DNA from: Lachnospiraceae bacterium
GTDB lineage: Bacteria; Bacillota_A; Clostridia; Lachnospirales; Lachnospiraceae
Assembly (NCBI GenBank): GCA_028694115.1
Contig: JAQUUB010000010.1
Coordinates: 1-64,000, forward strand
Reading direction: 5' to 3'
DNA length: 64,000 nt
Shown: positions 1-8,116 of the stretch, piece after piece
Numbering within the stretch: the first letter of the stretch is position 1
Layout of the letters: every line of letters begins with the position of its first letter
Position numbers and translations under genes: made by a program
Notes under the pieces: generated by a model
What the model saw: the letters and a program-made list of their open reading frames with translations, nothing else
Told to the model about the DNA's origin: nothing
Database searches by the model: none

Positions 1-37
1 TCCTAATCATATTTTTTTACCATAACCATAACAACAG

Positions 38-77
38 AAAAAGGACACCTTCCCAATAACATGGAAAATGTCCTTTT
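38..77 (-). terminator. Intrinsic terminator downstream of lysS
   Basis: An inverted repeat pairs AAAGGACA with TGTCCTTT through an imperfect inner stem and is flanked by A and T runs on both sides, so it could act in either direction. It lies about 150 nt past the lysS stop codon and is the first good terminator after greA-lysS. Confidence 0.7.
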
Positions 78-160
78 AAATAGCATTCAACTATTTAGTT
101 TTGATAAAATAATCTTTTAAATATATGATTTTCAGTCTATATTAGTCTACCAAGCGATGT

Positions 161-178
161 CAATTTGATGTCAAATTG
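161..178. repeat. Perfect 8-bp inverted repeat, operator-like
   Basis: CAATTTGA and TCAAATTG are separated by 2 bp, and the stretch also repeats GATGTCAA-like words in tandem from about 154 to 182. It lies between the lysS stop codon and its terminator. Nothing else in the 78-226 gap looks functional. Its symmetry resembles a repressor site, but no promoter is visible beside it. Confidence 0.3.
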
Positions 179-226
179 ATGTAAACTGGAGACTCGAAAT
201 GGCTGAAACCCTTGATTCTACTGACT

Positions 227-1726
227 TTATTTATCTAATGATTTCATCGTCGGAAACAACAGCACATCCCTAATTGCTGGTGAATTTGTCAGTAACATTA
301 CCAATCGATCAATCCCATACCCGATTCCACCTGTAGGAGGCATACCGATTTCTAACGCATTGAGGAAGTCTTCATCTAGGTGATTGGCTTCTTCGTCTCC
401 TTGGGCTAGGAGCTCTTCCTGAGCCACGAAACGCTGGCGCTGGTCGATGGGATCATTTAATTCGGAGTATGCATTACACATTTCACGAGCCGTGATGAAG
501 AGCTCGAAACGCTCCGTATAGTCTGGATCCGTTGGTTTTCTCTTTGTCAGAGGGGAGATCTCCACTGGATGATCCATCACAAAGGTTGGCTGGATTAATT
601 TATCTTCTACGAATTCTTCAAAGAAGAGGCTTAAGATATCGCCCTTCTTGTGTCGGCTTTCATAGTGAACGTCATGCTGGTCAGCAATTGCCTTTGCTTC
701 TTCATCTGACTTTATGGTCGTAAAGTCAACGCCTGCATATTTTTTCACTGCATCTAACATGGTAATACGTTCAAAAGGTTTTCCCAGATCGATTTCTACT
801 TCGCCATAGGTTACTTTTGTCGTTCCATTTACTTCCATTGCGACATAGCGGAATAAATCTTCTGTTAAGTCCATCATTCCAATATAGTCTGTATAGGCCT
901 GATATAATTCCATTAACGTAAATTCTGGGTTGTGTCTTGTATCCACACCCTCATTACGGAATACTCGTCCAATTTCATAAACACGCTCTAATCCACCTAC
1001 GATCAGACGTTTCAAGTAAAGCTCTAAAGAAATTCTGAGTTTTACATCTTCATCAAGTGCATTGTAGTGGGTTTCAAATGGTCTTGCAGCAGCACCACCT
1101 GCATTCGATACAAGCATGGGTGTTTCTACTTCCATAAATCCCTTGATATCTAAATACTTACGAATAGAGCTGATCACCTTCGAGCGTTTGATGAAGGTTT
1201 CTTTTACTTCCTGATTCATAATCAGATCCACATATCTCTGACGATAGCGGATATCGGTATTTGTTAATCCATGAAATTTCTCTGGTAAGATCTGGAGGCT
1301 CTTGGATAACAGAACAACGTTTGATGCGTGAATCGAGATTTCCTCTGTCTTTGTTTTGAATACTTCTCCTTCGATGGATACGATATCACCTACATCATAC
1401 TTTTTAAAATCAGCATAAGATTCTTCTCCAATGGAGTCTCTTGCTACATAAGACTGAATATTTCCCATGAGATCCTGAAGATTACAAAAAGAAGCCTTAC
1501 CCATAATACGCTTGCTCATAATACGGCCAGCCACGGTGACTTTTTTTCCTTCTAATTCTGCAAAATTCTCTTTTACTTCTTTGCTATGATGAGTCACATC
1601 ACATTTCATAATGGTAAAAGGATCTTTCCCACTTTCCTGTAATGCAGCTAATTTTTCTCTACGGATTTTTAACAGCTGGTTAATATCTTGTTCCTGCTGA
1701 TTTCCTTGGTTTTGTTCTGTGCCCAC
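227..1726 (-). CDS. lysS: Lysyl-tRNA synthetase, class II
   Basis: Charges tRNA-Lys with lysine in the cytoplasm. The 499-residue product has the usual class II LysRS length, with an N-terminal OB-fold anticodon domain (roughly residues 60-150), motif 2 containing [14 protein letters not shown], and the C-terminal motif 3 [12 protein letters not shown]. The start codon is GTG (1726-1724): GGAG lies 8 nt upstream and no ATG fits. It follows greA by 14 nt, the common clostridial greA-lysS order, and both are probably transcribed from the promoter at 2324-2353. Nothing is truncated. Confidence 0.97.
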   Translation of the reverse strand: MGTEQNQGNQQEQDINQLLKIRREKLAALQESGKDPFTIMKCDVTHHSKEVKENFAELEGKKVTVAGRIMSKRIMGKASFCNLQDLMGNIQSYVARDSIGEESYADFKKYDVGDIVSIEGEVFKTKTEEISIHASNVVLLSKSLQILPEKFHGLTNTDIRYRQRYVDLIMNQEVKETFIKRSKVISSIRKYLDIKGFMEVETPMLVSNAGGAAARPFETHYNALDEDVKLRISLELYLKRLIVGGLERVYEIGRVFRNEGVDTRHNPEFTLMELYQAYTDYIGMMDLTEDLFRYVAMEVNGTTKVTYGEVEIDLGKPFERITMLDAVKKYAGVDFTTIKSDEEAKAIADQHDVHYESRHKKGDILSLFFEEFVEDKLIQPTFVMDHPVEISPLTKRKPTDPDYTERFELFITAREMCNAYSELNDPIDQRQRFVAQEELLAQGDEEANHLDEDFLNALEIGMPPTGGIGYGIDRLVMLLTNSPAIRDVLLFPTMKSLDK

Positions 1727-1739
1727 GTTTTACACTCCT

Positions 1740-2225
1740 TTAGTTCGTTGATCTCTGGATTTCAAGGATCTTATATTTGAGTTCTCCAACTTTCGTATCT
1801 ACAGCAACATCATCTCCTACTTTGTGGCCTAGTAATGCTCTTCCCACTGGAGATTCATTTGAAATCTTTCCTTTCAAACTGTTTGCTTCTGTAGAACCAA
1901 CAATTTTAAATTCCATTTCTTCATTTATTTCATGATCAAAGATTTTCACTTTACAGCCGATACTAATCGTCTCTAAATCTACTTCATCCTCTACTACAAC
2001 TTCTGCATTTTTAAGAATATTTTCAATATCCTCAATTCTTGATTCGATATCTCTTTGCTCATCTTTTGCTGCGTCGTATTCCGCATTTTCAGATAAGTCC
2101 CCTTGCTCTCTTGCTTCTTTAATCTTCTGTGCTACTTCTTTTCTTTTTATTACTTTAAGGTCATGTAATTCCTGCTCTAGTTTTGTCAGACCTTCATATG
2201 TCAAAATATTTTTCTTAATTTCCAT
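1740..2225 (-). CDS. greA: Transcription elongation factor GreA
   Basis: GreA enters the RNA polymerase secondary channel and stimulates transcript cleavage in backtracked complexes. The 161-residue product has the family length: an N-terminal coiled coil (about residues 10-75) with the acidic tip region QGDLSENAEYDAA, then the FKBP-like C-terminal domain with SPVGRALLG. A GGGAGAAAGAC ribosome binding site precedes the ATG. It is transcribed with lysS, 14 nt downstream, from a consensus promoter overlapping the 3' end of the preceding gene. Confidence 0.97.
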   Translation of the reverse strand: MEIKKNILTYEGLTKLEQELHDLKVIKRKEVAQKIKEAREQGDLSENAEYDAAKDEQRDIESRIEDIENILKNAEVVVEDEVDLETISIGCKVKIFDHEINEEMEFKIVGSTEANSLKGKISNESPVGRALLGHKVGDDVAVDTKVGELKYKILEIQRSTN

Positions 2226-2323
2226 GTCTTTCTCCCGTCCGTATGCTTCACATACCTTTTCATAATACCGTACCCATAAGAACCCGCCATCTTGAGTATG
2301 AAAATACCCCGAATAACTAGGGT

Positions 2324-2353
2324 ATTATACCTTATTCGCAAGTCTTATGTCAA
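2324..2353 (-). promoter_or_regulatory. Vegetative-type promoter for greA-lysS
   Basis: On the minus strand TTGACA (2353-2348) is followed after 18 nt by TATAAT (2329-2324), a full sigma-A consensus. The -35 box lies inside the last codons of the upstream 214-residue gene. A short hairpin (2303-2326, AATACCC/GGGTATT) overlaps the -10 box and may be a weak terminator for the upstream operon. Confidence 0.75.
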
Positions 2354-2989
2354 GATAATCCCAATTTTTTCAATAAATATGCGTCCCCTTAAATCCTCTG
2401 GAATTTCGCCATCTCCAAAACGAAGCAGCTCCTCCGTTTGTTCCTTCCAGATTCTCTTTTGCATCTGATACCCCTCCTCCAAAAAACGTTCATAGGAAAA
2501 CCAGATTTGGTTATAGTAATGGAGGTCTGGATTTTTCCCTAAGATACTGTTCGTTTTCTCTTTCTGCTGGTAGAAGTCTAAATAAACAGCACCCTTTTTT
2601 AACATTATTTGATTCTCTGGCAGATGCTCTGACAAATCAATAATGAAGTCCGCATTCCTTGGAACTTCTTCCAGATATCCGATTGCAAGTCCTGTTTCAT
2701 AGGCAATCTTTTCTTCCATTTCTTCATAGGATTCTTTATTACCTGTTACAACCGTCAGGTAATTCAGCGTCGGATAGATTTTTTCGATCACAAGCTGCGT
2801 CCCTAGAAAACTTCCCTCAATGACAACCACATGTAGCTTTTTTAGTGATATTGCATGAATTCTTCTGATATAGCTACAGATTTCCGATGCCATGACATAA
2901 TAGAGGTAGCACTCTTCTTTCTCTTTTGGCAGGGGCTCTCTTGCCTTTTTTCTACACTTTTTTAATAAATTTTTAATCCAGTTTCTCAT
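2345..2989 (-). CDS. Conserved protein of unknown function, Rossmann-like core
   Basis: The 214 residues do not match a family I can name. A basic N-terminus (residues 1-25) is followed by a helical stretch, then alternating hydrophobic strands: HVVVIEGSFLG (about residue 53), YLTVVTGN and ADFIIDLSEH. This resembles a nucleotide-binding Rossmann layout, though without a clear GxGxxG. It starts 36 nt after the dusB stop codon with no good Shine-Dalgarno sequence, so translation may depend on reinitiation. The gene ends over the greA promoter. Cytoplasmic, with no signal peptide or membrane segment. Confidence 0.6.
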   Translation of the reverse strand: MRNWIKNLLKKCRKKAREPLPKEKEECYLYYVMASEICSYIRRIHAISLKKLHVVVIEGSFLGTQLVIEKIYPTLNYLTVVTGNKESYEEMEEKIAYETGLAIGYLEEVPRNADFIIDLSEHLPENQIMLKKGAVYLDFYQQKEKTNSILGKNPDLHYYNQIWFSYERFLEEGYQMQKRIWKEQTEELLRFGDGEIPEDLRGRIFIEKIGIILT

Positions 2990-3025
2990 AAAGTAATATA
3001 TGAAAACTTTTGTTTTTATATACTC

Positions 3026-3982
3026 TCAAATTGAGATTAAAAATTCCTTTAATTCATCCAAACTTTCTATTGCATTTACCTTTTGACGGAGTCTCGCGGA
3101 ATGCGGATAGCCTGTGGTATACCATGCGATATGTTTTCTCATTTCCCGTACCGCGGTATACTCGCCTTTATACTGACATTGCAGTTGTAAATGTCGGAAG
3201 ATTAGTTCCTTCACTTCTTCAAAGGGCGGCTTTGGTAATTCCTGTCCATTTTCAAAATACGCATTGATTTCCCTGAAAATAAATGGATTGCCTCTTGCAC
3301 CTCTTCCAATTGCGACTCCATCACAGTTTGTCAGCTTTTGCATATTTTCTGCATCTTTGGAATGAAAGACATCTCCATTCCCGATTACCGGAATCGTTAC
3401 TGCTTCCTTCACTTCTCTGATAATGTTCCAGTCGGCCTTTCCTTCATAATATTGCTCTCTTGTCCTGCCGTGCACCGTGACTGCCTTTGCACCTGATTCC
3501 TGAGCAATTCGTGCAATCTCCACCGCATTGATATGACCCTCATCAAAGCCCTTCCGGATTTTAACTGTCACTGGCTTTTGTATGGCATGGGCTGTTTTCT
3601 CAACGATTTTTCCGACCAATAGGGGATCTTTCATTAATGCAGAGCCTTCTCCGTTATTCACTACCTTTGGTACCGGACAGCCCATATTGATGTCAAGGAT
3701 TGCAAAGGGTCTTTCCTCGATTCTCTTTGCCATCTCACTGATGATATCCGGATCACTTCCAAACAGCTGTAAGGATGCTGGCATTTCCTCTGGGTGGATT
3801 TCCATTAAATCATTGGTATTCTTATTATGGTACATAATGGCCTTGGCACTGACCATTTCCATACATACAAGTCCTGCTCCCATCTCTTTGCATAATAGTC
3901 TAAATGGCAGGTCCGTAACTCCTGCCATGGGTGCTAATATTAGATTATTCTTCAGGGTGCAAGTCCCAATTTTCAGTTCCAT
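3026..3982 (-). CDS. dusB: tRNA-dihydrouridine synthase, DusB type
   Basis: An FMN- and NADPH-dependent enzyme that reduces uridines in tRNA to dihydrouridine. The 318-residue protein shows the FMN-barrel start LAPMAGVTDLPFR, the catalytic cysteine in DINMGCPVPKV, the KIRKG strand and the phosphate-binding end GVAIGRGARGNPF. The ATG at 3982 is chosen because AGTGGAGAAG lies just upstream and family members begin here; a longer in-frame start at 4051 would extend deep into the neighbour. Even so it overlaps the preceding gene by 38 nt, suggesting translational coupling. Confidence 0.93.
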   Translation of the reverse strand: MELKIGTCTLKNNLILAPMAGVTDLPFRLLCKEMGAGLVCMEMVSAKAIMYHNKNTNDLMEIHPEEMPASLQLFGSDPDIISEMAKRIEERPFAILDINMGCPVPKVVNNGEGSALMKDPLLVGKIVEKTAHAIQKPVTVKIRKGFDEGHINAVEIARIAQESGAKAVTVHGRTREQYYEGKADWNIIREVKEAVTIPVIGNGDVFHSKDAENMQKLTNCDGVAIGRGARGNPFIFREINAYFENGQELPKPPFEEVKELIFRHLQLQCQYKGEYTAVREMRKHIAWYTTGYPHSARLRQKVNAIESLDELKEFLISI

Positions 3983-4301
3983 ACATCTTCTCCACTCTGT
4001 AATACATCGTAAGAGACTCAAATAATTCCTGTCTCTTTCTTCTGATTTCACTTATCAGTAGTCCACTGCTGATCTCATCATATAAAATATCTTCTTCTGC
4101 CGATTCTGTTTCTAAAGACAGACTGCCATCCTCTTCAAATACCATGGTGAAAATGCCACCCACCTCTTCGGTAAACAAAACACAGATAATATGAAGCTCT
4201 TCTTTTATGGATGCTGGCAGTTTATTAAATTCTTCATTAAAATAGTACTTCTTTTCGTAAGCATTGGCTCCACACAAAACTTTTCTTTCAGACGTATCCA
4301 T
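3945..4301 (-). CDS. Small conserved Lachnospiraceae-type protein (possibly DUF6145)
   Basis: A 118-residue acidic soluble protein without signal peptide or membrane segment. The segment VLCGANAYEKKYYFN, followed by a strand and helix pattern, recalls a small family I associate with DUF6145; that assignment is from memory and uncertain. Function unknown. It overlaps the end of birA by 14 nt and the start of dusB by 38 nt. In many clostridia the position between birA and dusB holds coaX (type III pantothenate kinase), but this protein has none of the coaX signatures. Confidence 0.65.
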   Translation of the reverse strand: MDTSERKVLCGANAYEKKYYFNEEFNKLPASIKEELHIICVLFTEEVGGIFTMVFEEDGSLSLETESAEEDILYDEISSGLLISEIRRKRQELFESLTMYYRVEKMYGTENWDLHPEE

Positions 4302-5271
4302 AAATCCCCCTTACCGAAACCTCTCCTGCATATACCTGCACTTTTTCTCCATCGTGTTTGATAACTTCTAGTTCCCCCAGATGATTCACACCCTTCGATA
4401 TTCCCTGATATTCTTCTTTTGGGTCTAATACTTTAACCTCGGAATCTTTATTGATTAACCGTTCATTATATTCTTCTACTAAGCCAGATAAATCCTCTGT
4501 CTCTAAGAATTTCGCGTAATATGTTTCAAAATGTTCCATGATTTTATTAATTAATTCTGCCCGTTGCACAAGTAACCCGGTTTCTTTTCTTAAGGAAGTG
4601 GCTGTACTTTCAATCTCTTCCTTAAAAGCTTCTGTATTTGCATTGATTCCGACTCCGATTACTACATATTTAATGTAATCCGATTCTAGTCCCATTTCGG
4701 TTAGAATGCCACAGATTTTCTTTTTATTTAAGACGATATCATTTGGCCACTTAATCATAGTCCTGCAATTACAGACTTCATCGATTCCTTTTGAAACACT
4801 GAGTGCCATAACAAGCGTTAACATACTTGCCTTATTTGGTTCAAATTCTGGTCTTAATAAAAGACTCATATAAATATTGACTCCATCTGGAGAATCCCAG
4901 CTCCTGCCTCTTCTGCCTTTTCCAGCATTTTGCTGATCAGTGACCACCAATGTTCCGTGTGGCAGTTCCTGATCCGCCAGCCTTTTTATTTCCGAATTTG
5001 TGGAATCAATCGAATCATAAAATTTTGTCTGCGTACCAATCCACTTTGTAGATAACCGGCTTTTTATCTCATTTTCATTTAGAATATCATCTTTCTGCTC
5101 TATCAGCTGATAGCCCTTGTTCGGTACCGCCACAATTTCATAGCCTTCTTCTTTCAACCGATTCATTGCTTTCCATACCGCAGTTCTCGATACTCCAAAT
5201 GTCTCACACAGTTCCTGTCCGGAAATGTATCCATCTATTTCTCTTAACTTTTTTAATATTTCACTTTTCAT
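4288..5271 (-). CDS. birA: Bifunctional biotin-protein ligase and biotin operon repressor
   Basis: Makes biotinyl-AMP and attaches biotin to carrier proteins; with its DNA-binding domain it also represses biotin genes. The 327 residues comprise an N-terminal winged helix (SGQELCETFGVSRTAVWKAM, residues 15-34), the ligase domain with FYDSIDSTNSE, the biotinyl-AMP loop GKGRRGRSWDSP, and KWPNDIVLNKKKICG, plus a C-terminal SH3-like domain. The ATG at 5271 overlaps the upstream stop codon as ATGA and is preceded by GGTGG; an upstream in-frame start at 5340 lies within the previous gene and is unlikely. Confidence 0.93.
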   Translation of the reverse strand: MKSEILKKLREIDGYISGQELCETFGVSRTAVWKAMNRLKEEGYEIVAVPNKGYQLIEQKDDILNENEIKSRLSTKWIGTQTKFYDSIDSTNSEIKRLADQELPHGTLVVTDQQNAGKGRRGRSWDSPDGVNIYMSLLLRPEFEPNKASMLTLVMALSVSKGIDEVCNCRTMIKWPNDIVLNKKKICGILTEMGLESDYIKYVVIGVGINANTEAFKEEIESTATSLRKETGLLVQRAELINKIMEHFETYYAKFLETEDLSGLVEEYNERLINKDSEVKVLDPKEEYQGISKGVNHLGELEVIKHDGEKVQVYAGEVSVRGIYGYV

Positions 5272-5537
5272 ATGAATACCACCAAAGAAAGGATTACCAT
5301 CACTGCCATAAGGATCGAACATCCTCCGAAAATCATACAAAATAATTTATTGCTAGAGGCACACCGGATGGTATTTAAGATTAGCATTATGGTACCTATG
5401 CCAAAAATGAAAGGAAACATGAGTAAATTCGTTGCTCCGTTCTGAAAAGCAAGGGCACCTAACACAATCACGATAATACCTAATAGGCAATTCATGATAT
5501 CAATACAAAGATTCTTATTTTTGATTAGAAAACTCAT
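5268..5537 (-). CDS. Small hydrophobic membrane protein
   Basis: 89 residues with three predicted membrane spans (about residues 11-31, 36-56 and 65-88) and short loops. I do not recognise a named function. It is joined to argF upstream and birA downstream by 4-nt ATGA overlaps, so the three must be cotranscribed and probably translationally coupled. A charged N-terminus (KNKNLC) suggests it is cytoplasmic. Confidence 0.6.
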   Translation of the reverse strand: MSFLIKNKNLCIDIMNCLLGIIVIVLGALAFQNGATNLLMFPFIFGIGTIMLILNTIRCASSNKLFCMIFGGCSILMAVMVILSLVVFI

Positions 5538-6529
5538 TGATAGTCTCCAAGTGTTGCAGCCATGACTGCTTTGATTGTATGCATCCGATTCTCTGCTTCA
5601 TCAAATACAACCTTTTCATATTTCTGAAATACTTCATCGGTAACTTCCATTTCCGTGAGCTGAAATCTTTCTCCCATTTCTTTTCCGATTTTCGTTTTTA
5701 AATCATGAAAAGCTGGTAAGCAGTGAAGGAAAATTGCATGTTCCTTTGCGTTGTTCATAACCTCCATCGTAACCTTATAAGGTGAGAGCTCTCTGATTCG
5801 CTCTTCCCATACTTCATCTGGCTCTCCCATGGATACCCAGACATCGGTATAGATGACATCCGCATTCTGTGTCGCTACTTTTACATCTTCAATAAAGTCG
5901 ATACTTGCTCCGCTTACCTTTGCATATTCCCTGCAAATTTCAATTAATTCTACATCTGGATGATATTTTTTCGGAGCGCATGCCACAAAATCAAGTCCCA
6001 GCTTTGCACATACTACCATCAGGGAATTACCCATATTATATCTGGCATCCCCCATATAAACGAGCTTCTTGCCTTTTAATTCGCCTAAATGCTCTCTGAT
6101 TGTCAGCATATCGGCCAGCATCTGGGTCGGATGATATTCATTGGTAAGACCATTAAAAACTGGTACTCCTGCATACCTGGCGAGTTCCTCCACAACGGAT
6201 TGTCCAAATCCACGATATTCGATTCCATCATACATTCTTCCAAGGACCTTTGCCGTATCTGCGATGCTTTCCTTTTTCCCAATTTGTGATCCGGTAGGAT
6301 CAAGATACGTGGTTCCCATACCAAGATCATGTGCAGCAGCTTCAAATGCACATCTTGTACGTGTACTTGTCTTCTCAAAAATCAATGCAACATTCTTTGT
6401 TTTTAACGTTGCCACATCAATTCCTTGTTTCTTTTTTTCCTTTAATTCTGCTGATAAATCTAATAAAAATGTAATTTCCTCTGGTGAGAAATCCTTTAAT
6501 GTCAAAAAGTGACGTCCTTTTAAATTCAT
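5534..6529 (-). CDS. argF: Ornithine carbamoyltransferase
   Basis: Forms citrulline from ornithine and carbamoyl phosphate, in arginine synthesis or, in reverse, arginine fermentation. At 331 residues it is full length. The carbamoyl-phosphate loop STRTRCAFE (about residue 55), [10 protein letters not shown], and the ornithine-binding HCLPAFHD are all present. An AAGGAAAAC ribosome binding site precedes the ATG. It heads the operon running through birA to dusB; no other arg genes are near, so the sequence does not tell a biosynthetic from a catabolic role. Confidence 0.95.
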   Translation of the reverse strand: MNLKGRHFLTLKDFSPEEITFLLDLSAELKEKKKQGIDVATLKTKNVALIFEKTSTRTRCAFEAAAHDLGMGTTYLDPTGSQIGKKESIADTAKVLGRMYDGIEYRGFGQSVVEELARYAGVPVFNGLTNEYHPTQMLADMLTIREHLGELKGKKLVYMGDARYNMGNSLMVVCAKLGLDFVACAPKKYHPDVELIEICREYAKVSGASIDFIEDVKVATQNADVIYTDVWVSMGEPDEVWEERIRELSPYKVTMEVMNNAKEHAIFLHCLPAFHDLKTKIGKEMGERFQLTEMEVTDEVFQKYEKVVFDEAENRMHTIKAVMAATLGDYQ

Positions 6530-6545
6530 ATGTTTTCCTTTCTTT

Positions 6546-6577
6546 TAAAAAATCACGCTGTCATAATTGACAGCGTG
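6546..6577 (-). terminator. Terminator of the NfeD/SPFH operon
   Basis: A perfect 10-bp stem (CACGCTGTCA/TGACAGCGTG) with a TAAT-type loop, followed on the minus strand by a T-run. It separates the SPFH gene from argF. Confidence 0.85.
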
Positions 6578-6584
6578 CCTTTAT

Positions 6585-7505
6585 CTATTTCATGATTTCT
6601 TTTACTGATGCTGCAAGACCTGCTATCCCTTGTATTTCTGATGGGATAATAATCTTTGTAGCCTGACCATCGGCTGCTTTCACAAAGGCTTCTAAGCTCT
6701 TAATTCTAAGAACTGATTCATCTGCACCAGCCTCACGAATCATTCGGATACCATCTGCTGTAGCCTGTTGTACTCGAAGGATTGCTTCTGCTTCACCTTC
6801 TGCTTCACGAATCATTCTCTCCTTTTGTGCTTCTGCTCTAAGGATTGCTGCTTGCTTTTCAGCCTCTGCATCCAGAATCGCTGATTCCTTTTTACCTTCT
6901 GCCACCAGTATCGTAGATGTCTTTTCACCTTCAGCTCTTAATATGGATTCACGACGTTCACGCTCTGCCTTCATCTGCTTCTCCATTGCATCCTGGATTG
7001 CAGCTGGTGGAATAATATTCTTTAATTCCACACGGGTGATTTTGATTCCCCATGGATCTGTTGCGATATCAAGGGAAGCTCTCATCCTTGTATTAATTGT
7101 TTCTCTAGAAGTTAACGTTTGATCAAGCTCTAAATCACCTATGATATTTCTAAGCGTTGTTGCTGATAAATTCTCAATTGCCATAATTGGATTTTCAACA
7201 CCATAAGCAAATAGTTTGGGATCTGTAATCTGAAAGAAGATTACGGTATCAATTCTCATCGTTACATTGTCCTTTGTGATTACTGGCTGTGGAGCAAAGT
7301 CAACGACCTGTTCCTTTAAAATCACTCTTCTTGCTACTCGGTCAATAAATGGTACTTTAAAATGTAGTCCAACGGACCATGTTCCCTGATATCCGCCTAA
7401 TCTCTCAACTACAAACGCATGTGCCTGTGGGACGATTTTGATACATGATGAAATAATTAATAAAATAAATACTAAAAAAATAATTAAAATTGCTAATCCT
7501 GCCAT
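6585..7505 (-). CDS. SPFH/band 7 membrane scaffold protein (QmcA/stomatin-like)
   Basis: A membrane-anchored protein of the SPFH family, which forms multimeric cages or lipid-microdomain scaffolds. The 306 residues have one N-terminal membrane span (about 2-22), the band 7 domain beginning IVPQAHAFVVERLGGYQGTW, and a long alanine- and glutamate-rich coiled coil (about 170-250) with repeated AEGE/AEAE units. The ATG follows GGAAGGGGATATT. Its partner, an NfeD-like protein, ends 36 nt upstream, the common SPFH-NfeD pair. The client process is unknown. Confidence 0.88.
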   Translation of the reverse strand: MAGLAILIIFLVFILLIISSCIKIVPQAHAFVVERLGGYQGTWSVGLHFKVPFIDRVARRVILKEQVVDFAPQPVITKDNVTMRIDTVIFFQITDPKLFAYGVENPIMAIENLSATTLRNIIGDLELDQTLTSRETINTRMRASLDIATDPWGIKITRVELKNIIPPAAIQDAMEKQMKAERERRESILRAEGEKTSTILVAEGKKESAILDAEAEKQAAILRAEAQKERMIREAEGEAEAILRVQQATADGIRMIREAGADESVLRIKSLEAFVKAADGQATKIIIPSEIQGIAGLAASVKEIMK

Positions 7506-7540
7506 AATAATATCCCCTTCCTATTTTTACCTAACCTTTT

Positions 7541-8002
7541 TTATAATTCTTTATCTTTTTCTTCTACTATCAGTTTTACCCCTTGTACATCTGTAACAAC
7601 AACTACACTTCCTAATTGAAATGTGGTTCCATCCTCTTTTGCTCTTGCCGACCATTCCAGACCGTTTACAGTAACCTGTCCTGTTCCCTGCAGATTGTCA
7701 ATAGGACTAATTACAATTCCCTGTCTTCCAATCATGCTTTCTACATTTGTTTTTACCCGGTCCCTATTGAAATATTTCACGGCAATAGGTCTTGTAACAA
7801 ACAACAAGATAAGTGATACCACTAAAAACAGGATGATCTGAACCGCTAGTGGAGCTCCTAACAATGCTGCGAAAAATGCGACCAGCGAACCACCTGCAAA
7901 CCAAATGGTTGTAAGTCCGAGGGTTACGATTTCTATTACAAGTAAAATTACTAATAGCAATAACCAACCTGCTGCAATACTAACCCCATTGAATATATAC
8001 AT
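7541..8002 (-). CDS. NfeD-like membrane protein with C-terminal OB fold
   Basis: 153 residues: two to three membrane spans (about 10-30, 35-50 and 52-70), then a soluble beta-rich OB-fold (about 85-150) with MIGRQGIVISPI and GTGQVTVNGLEWSA, typical of the short NfeD1b form that lacks the N-terminal protease domain. It is expressed ahead of the SPFH gene and probably partners with it in the membrane. The start is fixed by a strong AGGAGGTGG ribosome binding site. Confidence 0.88.
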   Translation of the reverse strand: MYIFNGVSIAAGWLLLLVILLVIEIVTLGLTTIWFAGGSLVAFFAALLGAPLAVQIILFLVVSLILLFVTRPIAVKYFNRDRVKTNVESMIGRQGIVISPIDNLQGTGQVTVNGLEWSARAKEDGTTFQLGSVVVVTDVQGVKLIVEEKDKEL

Positions 8003-8072
8003 TCATCCACCTCCTAGTAAAACTATAAGAAATATCATACTACAAAAAAAATATTTATTCAACCATCCACGC

Positions 8073-8111
8073 AAAAATGAACGATTGCAAATCTTTCATC
8101 TGCAATCGTTC
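8073..8111 (-). terminator. Terminator of the cell-wall hydrolase gene
   Basis: Perfect 11-bp stem (GAACGATTGCA/TGCAATCGTTC) with a T-run on the minus strand; a T-run also follows on the plus strand. Confidence 0.8.
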
Positions 8112-8116
8112 TGTTT

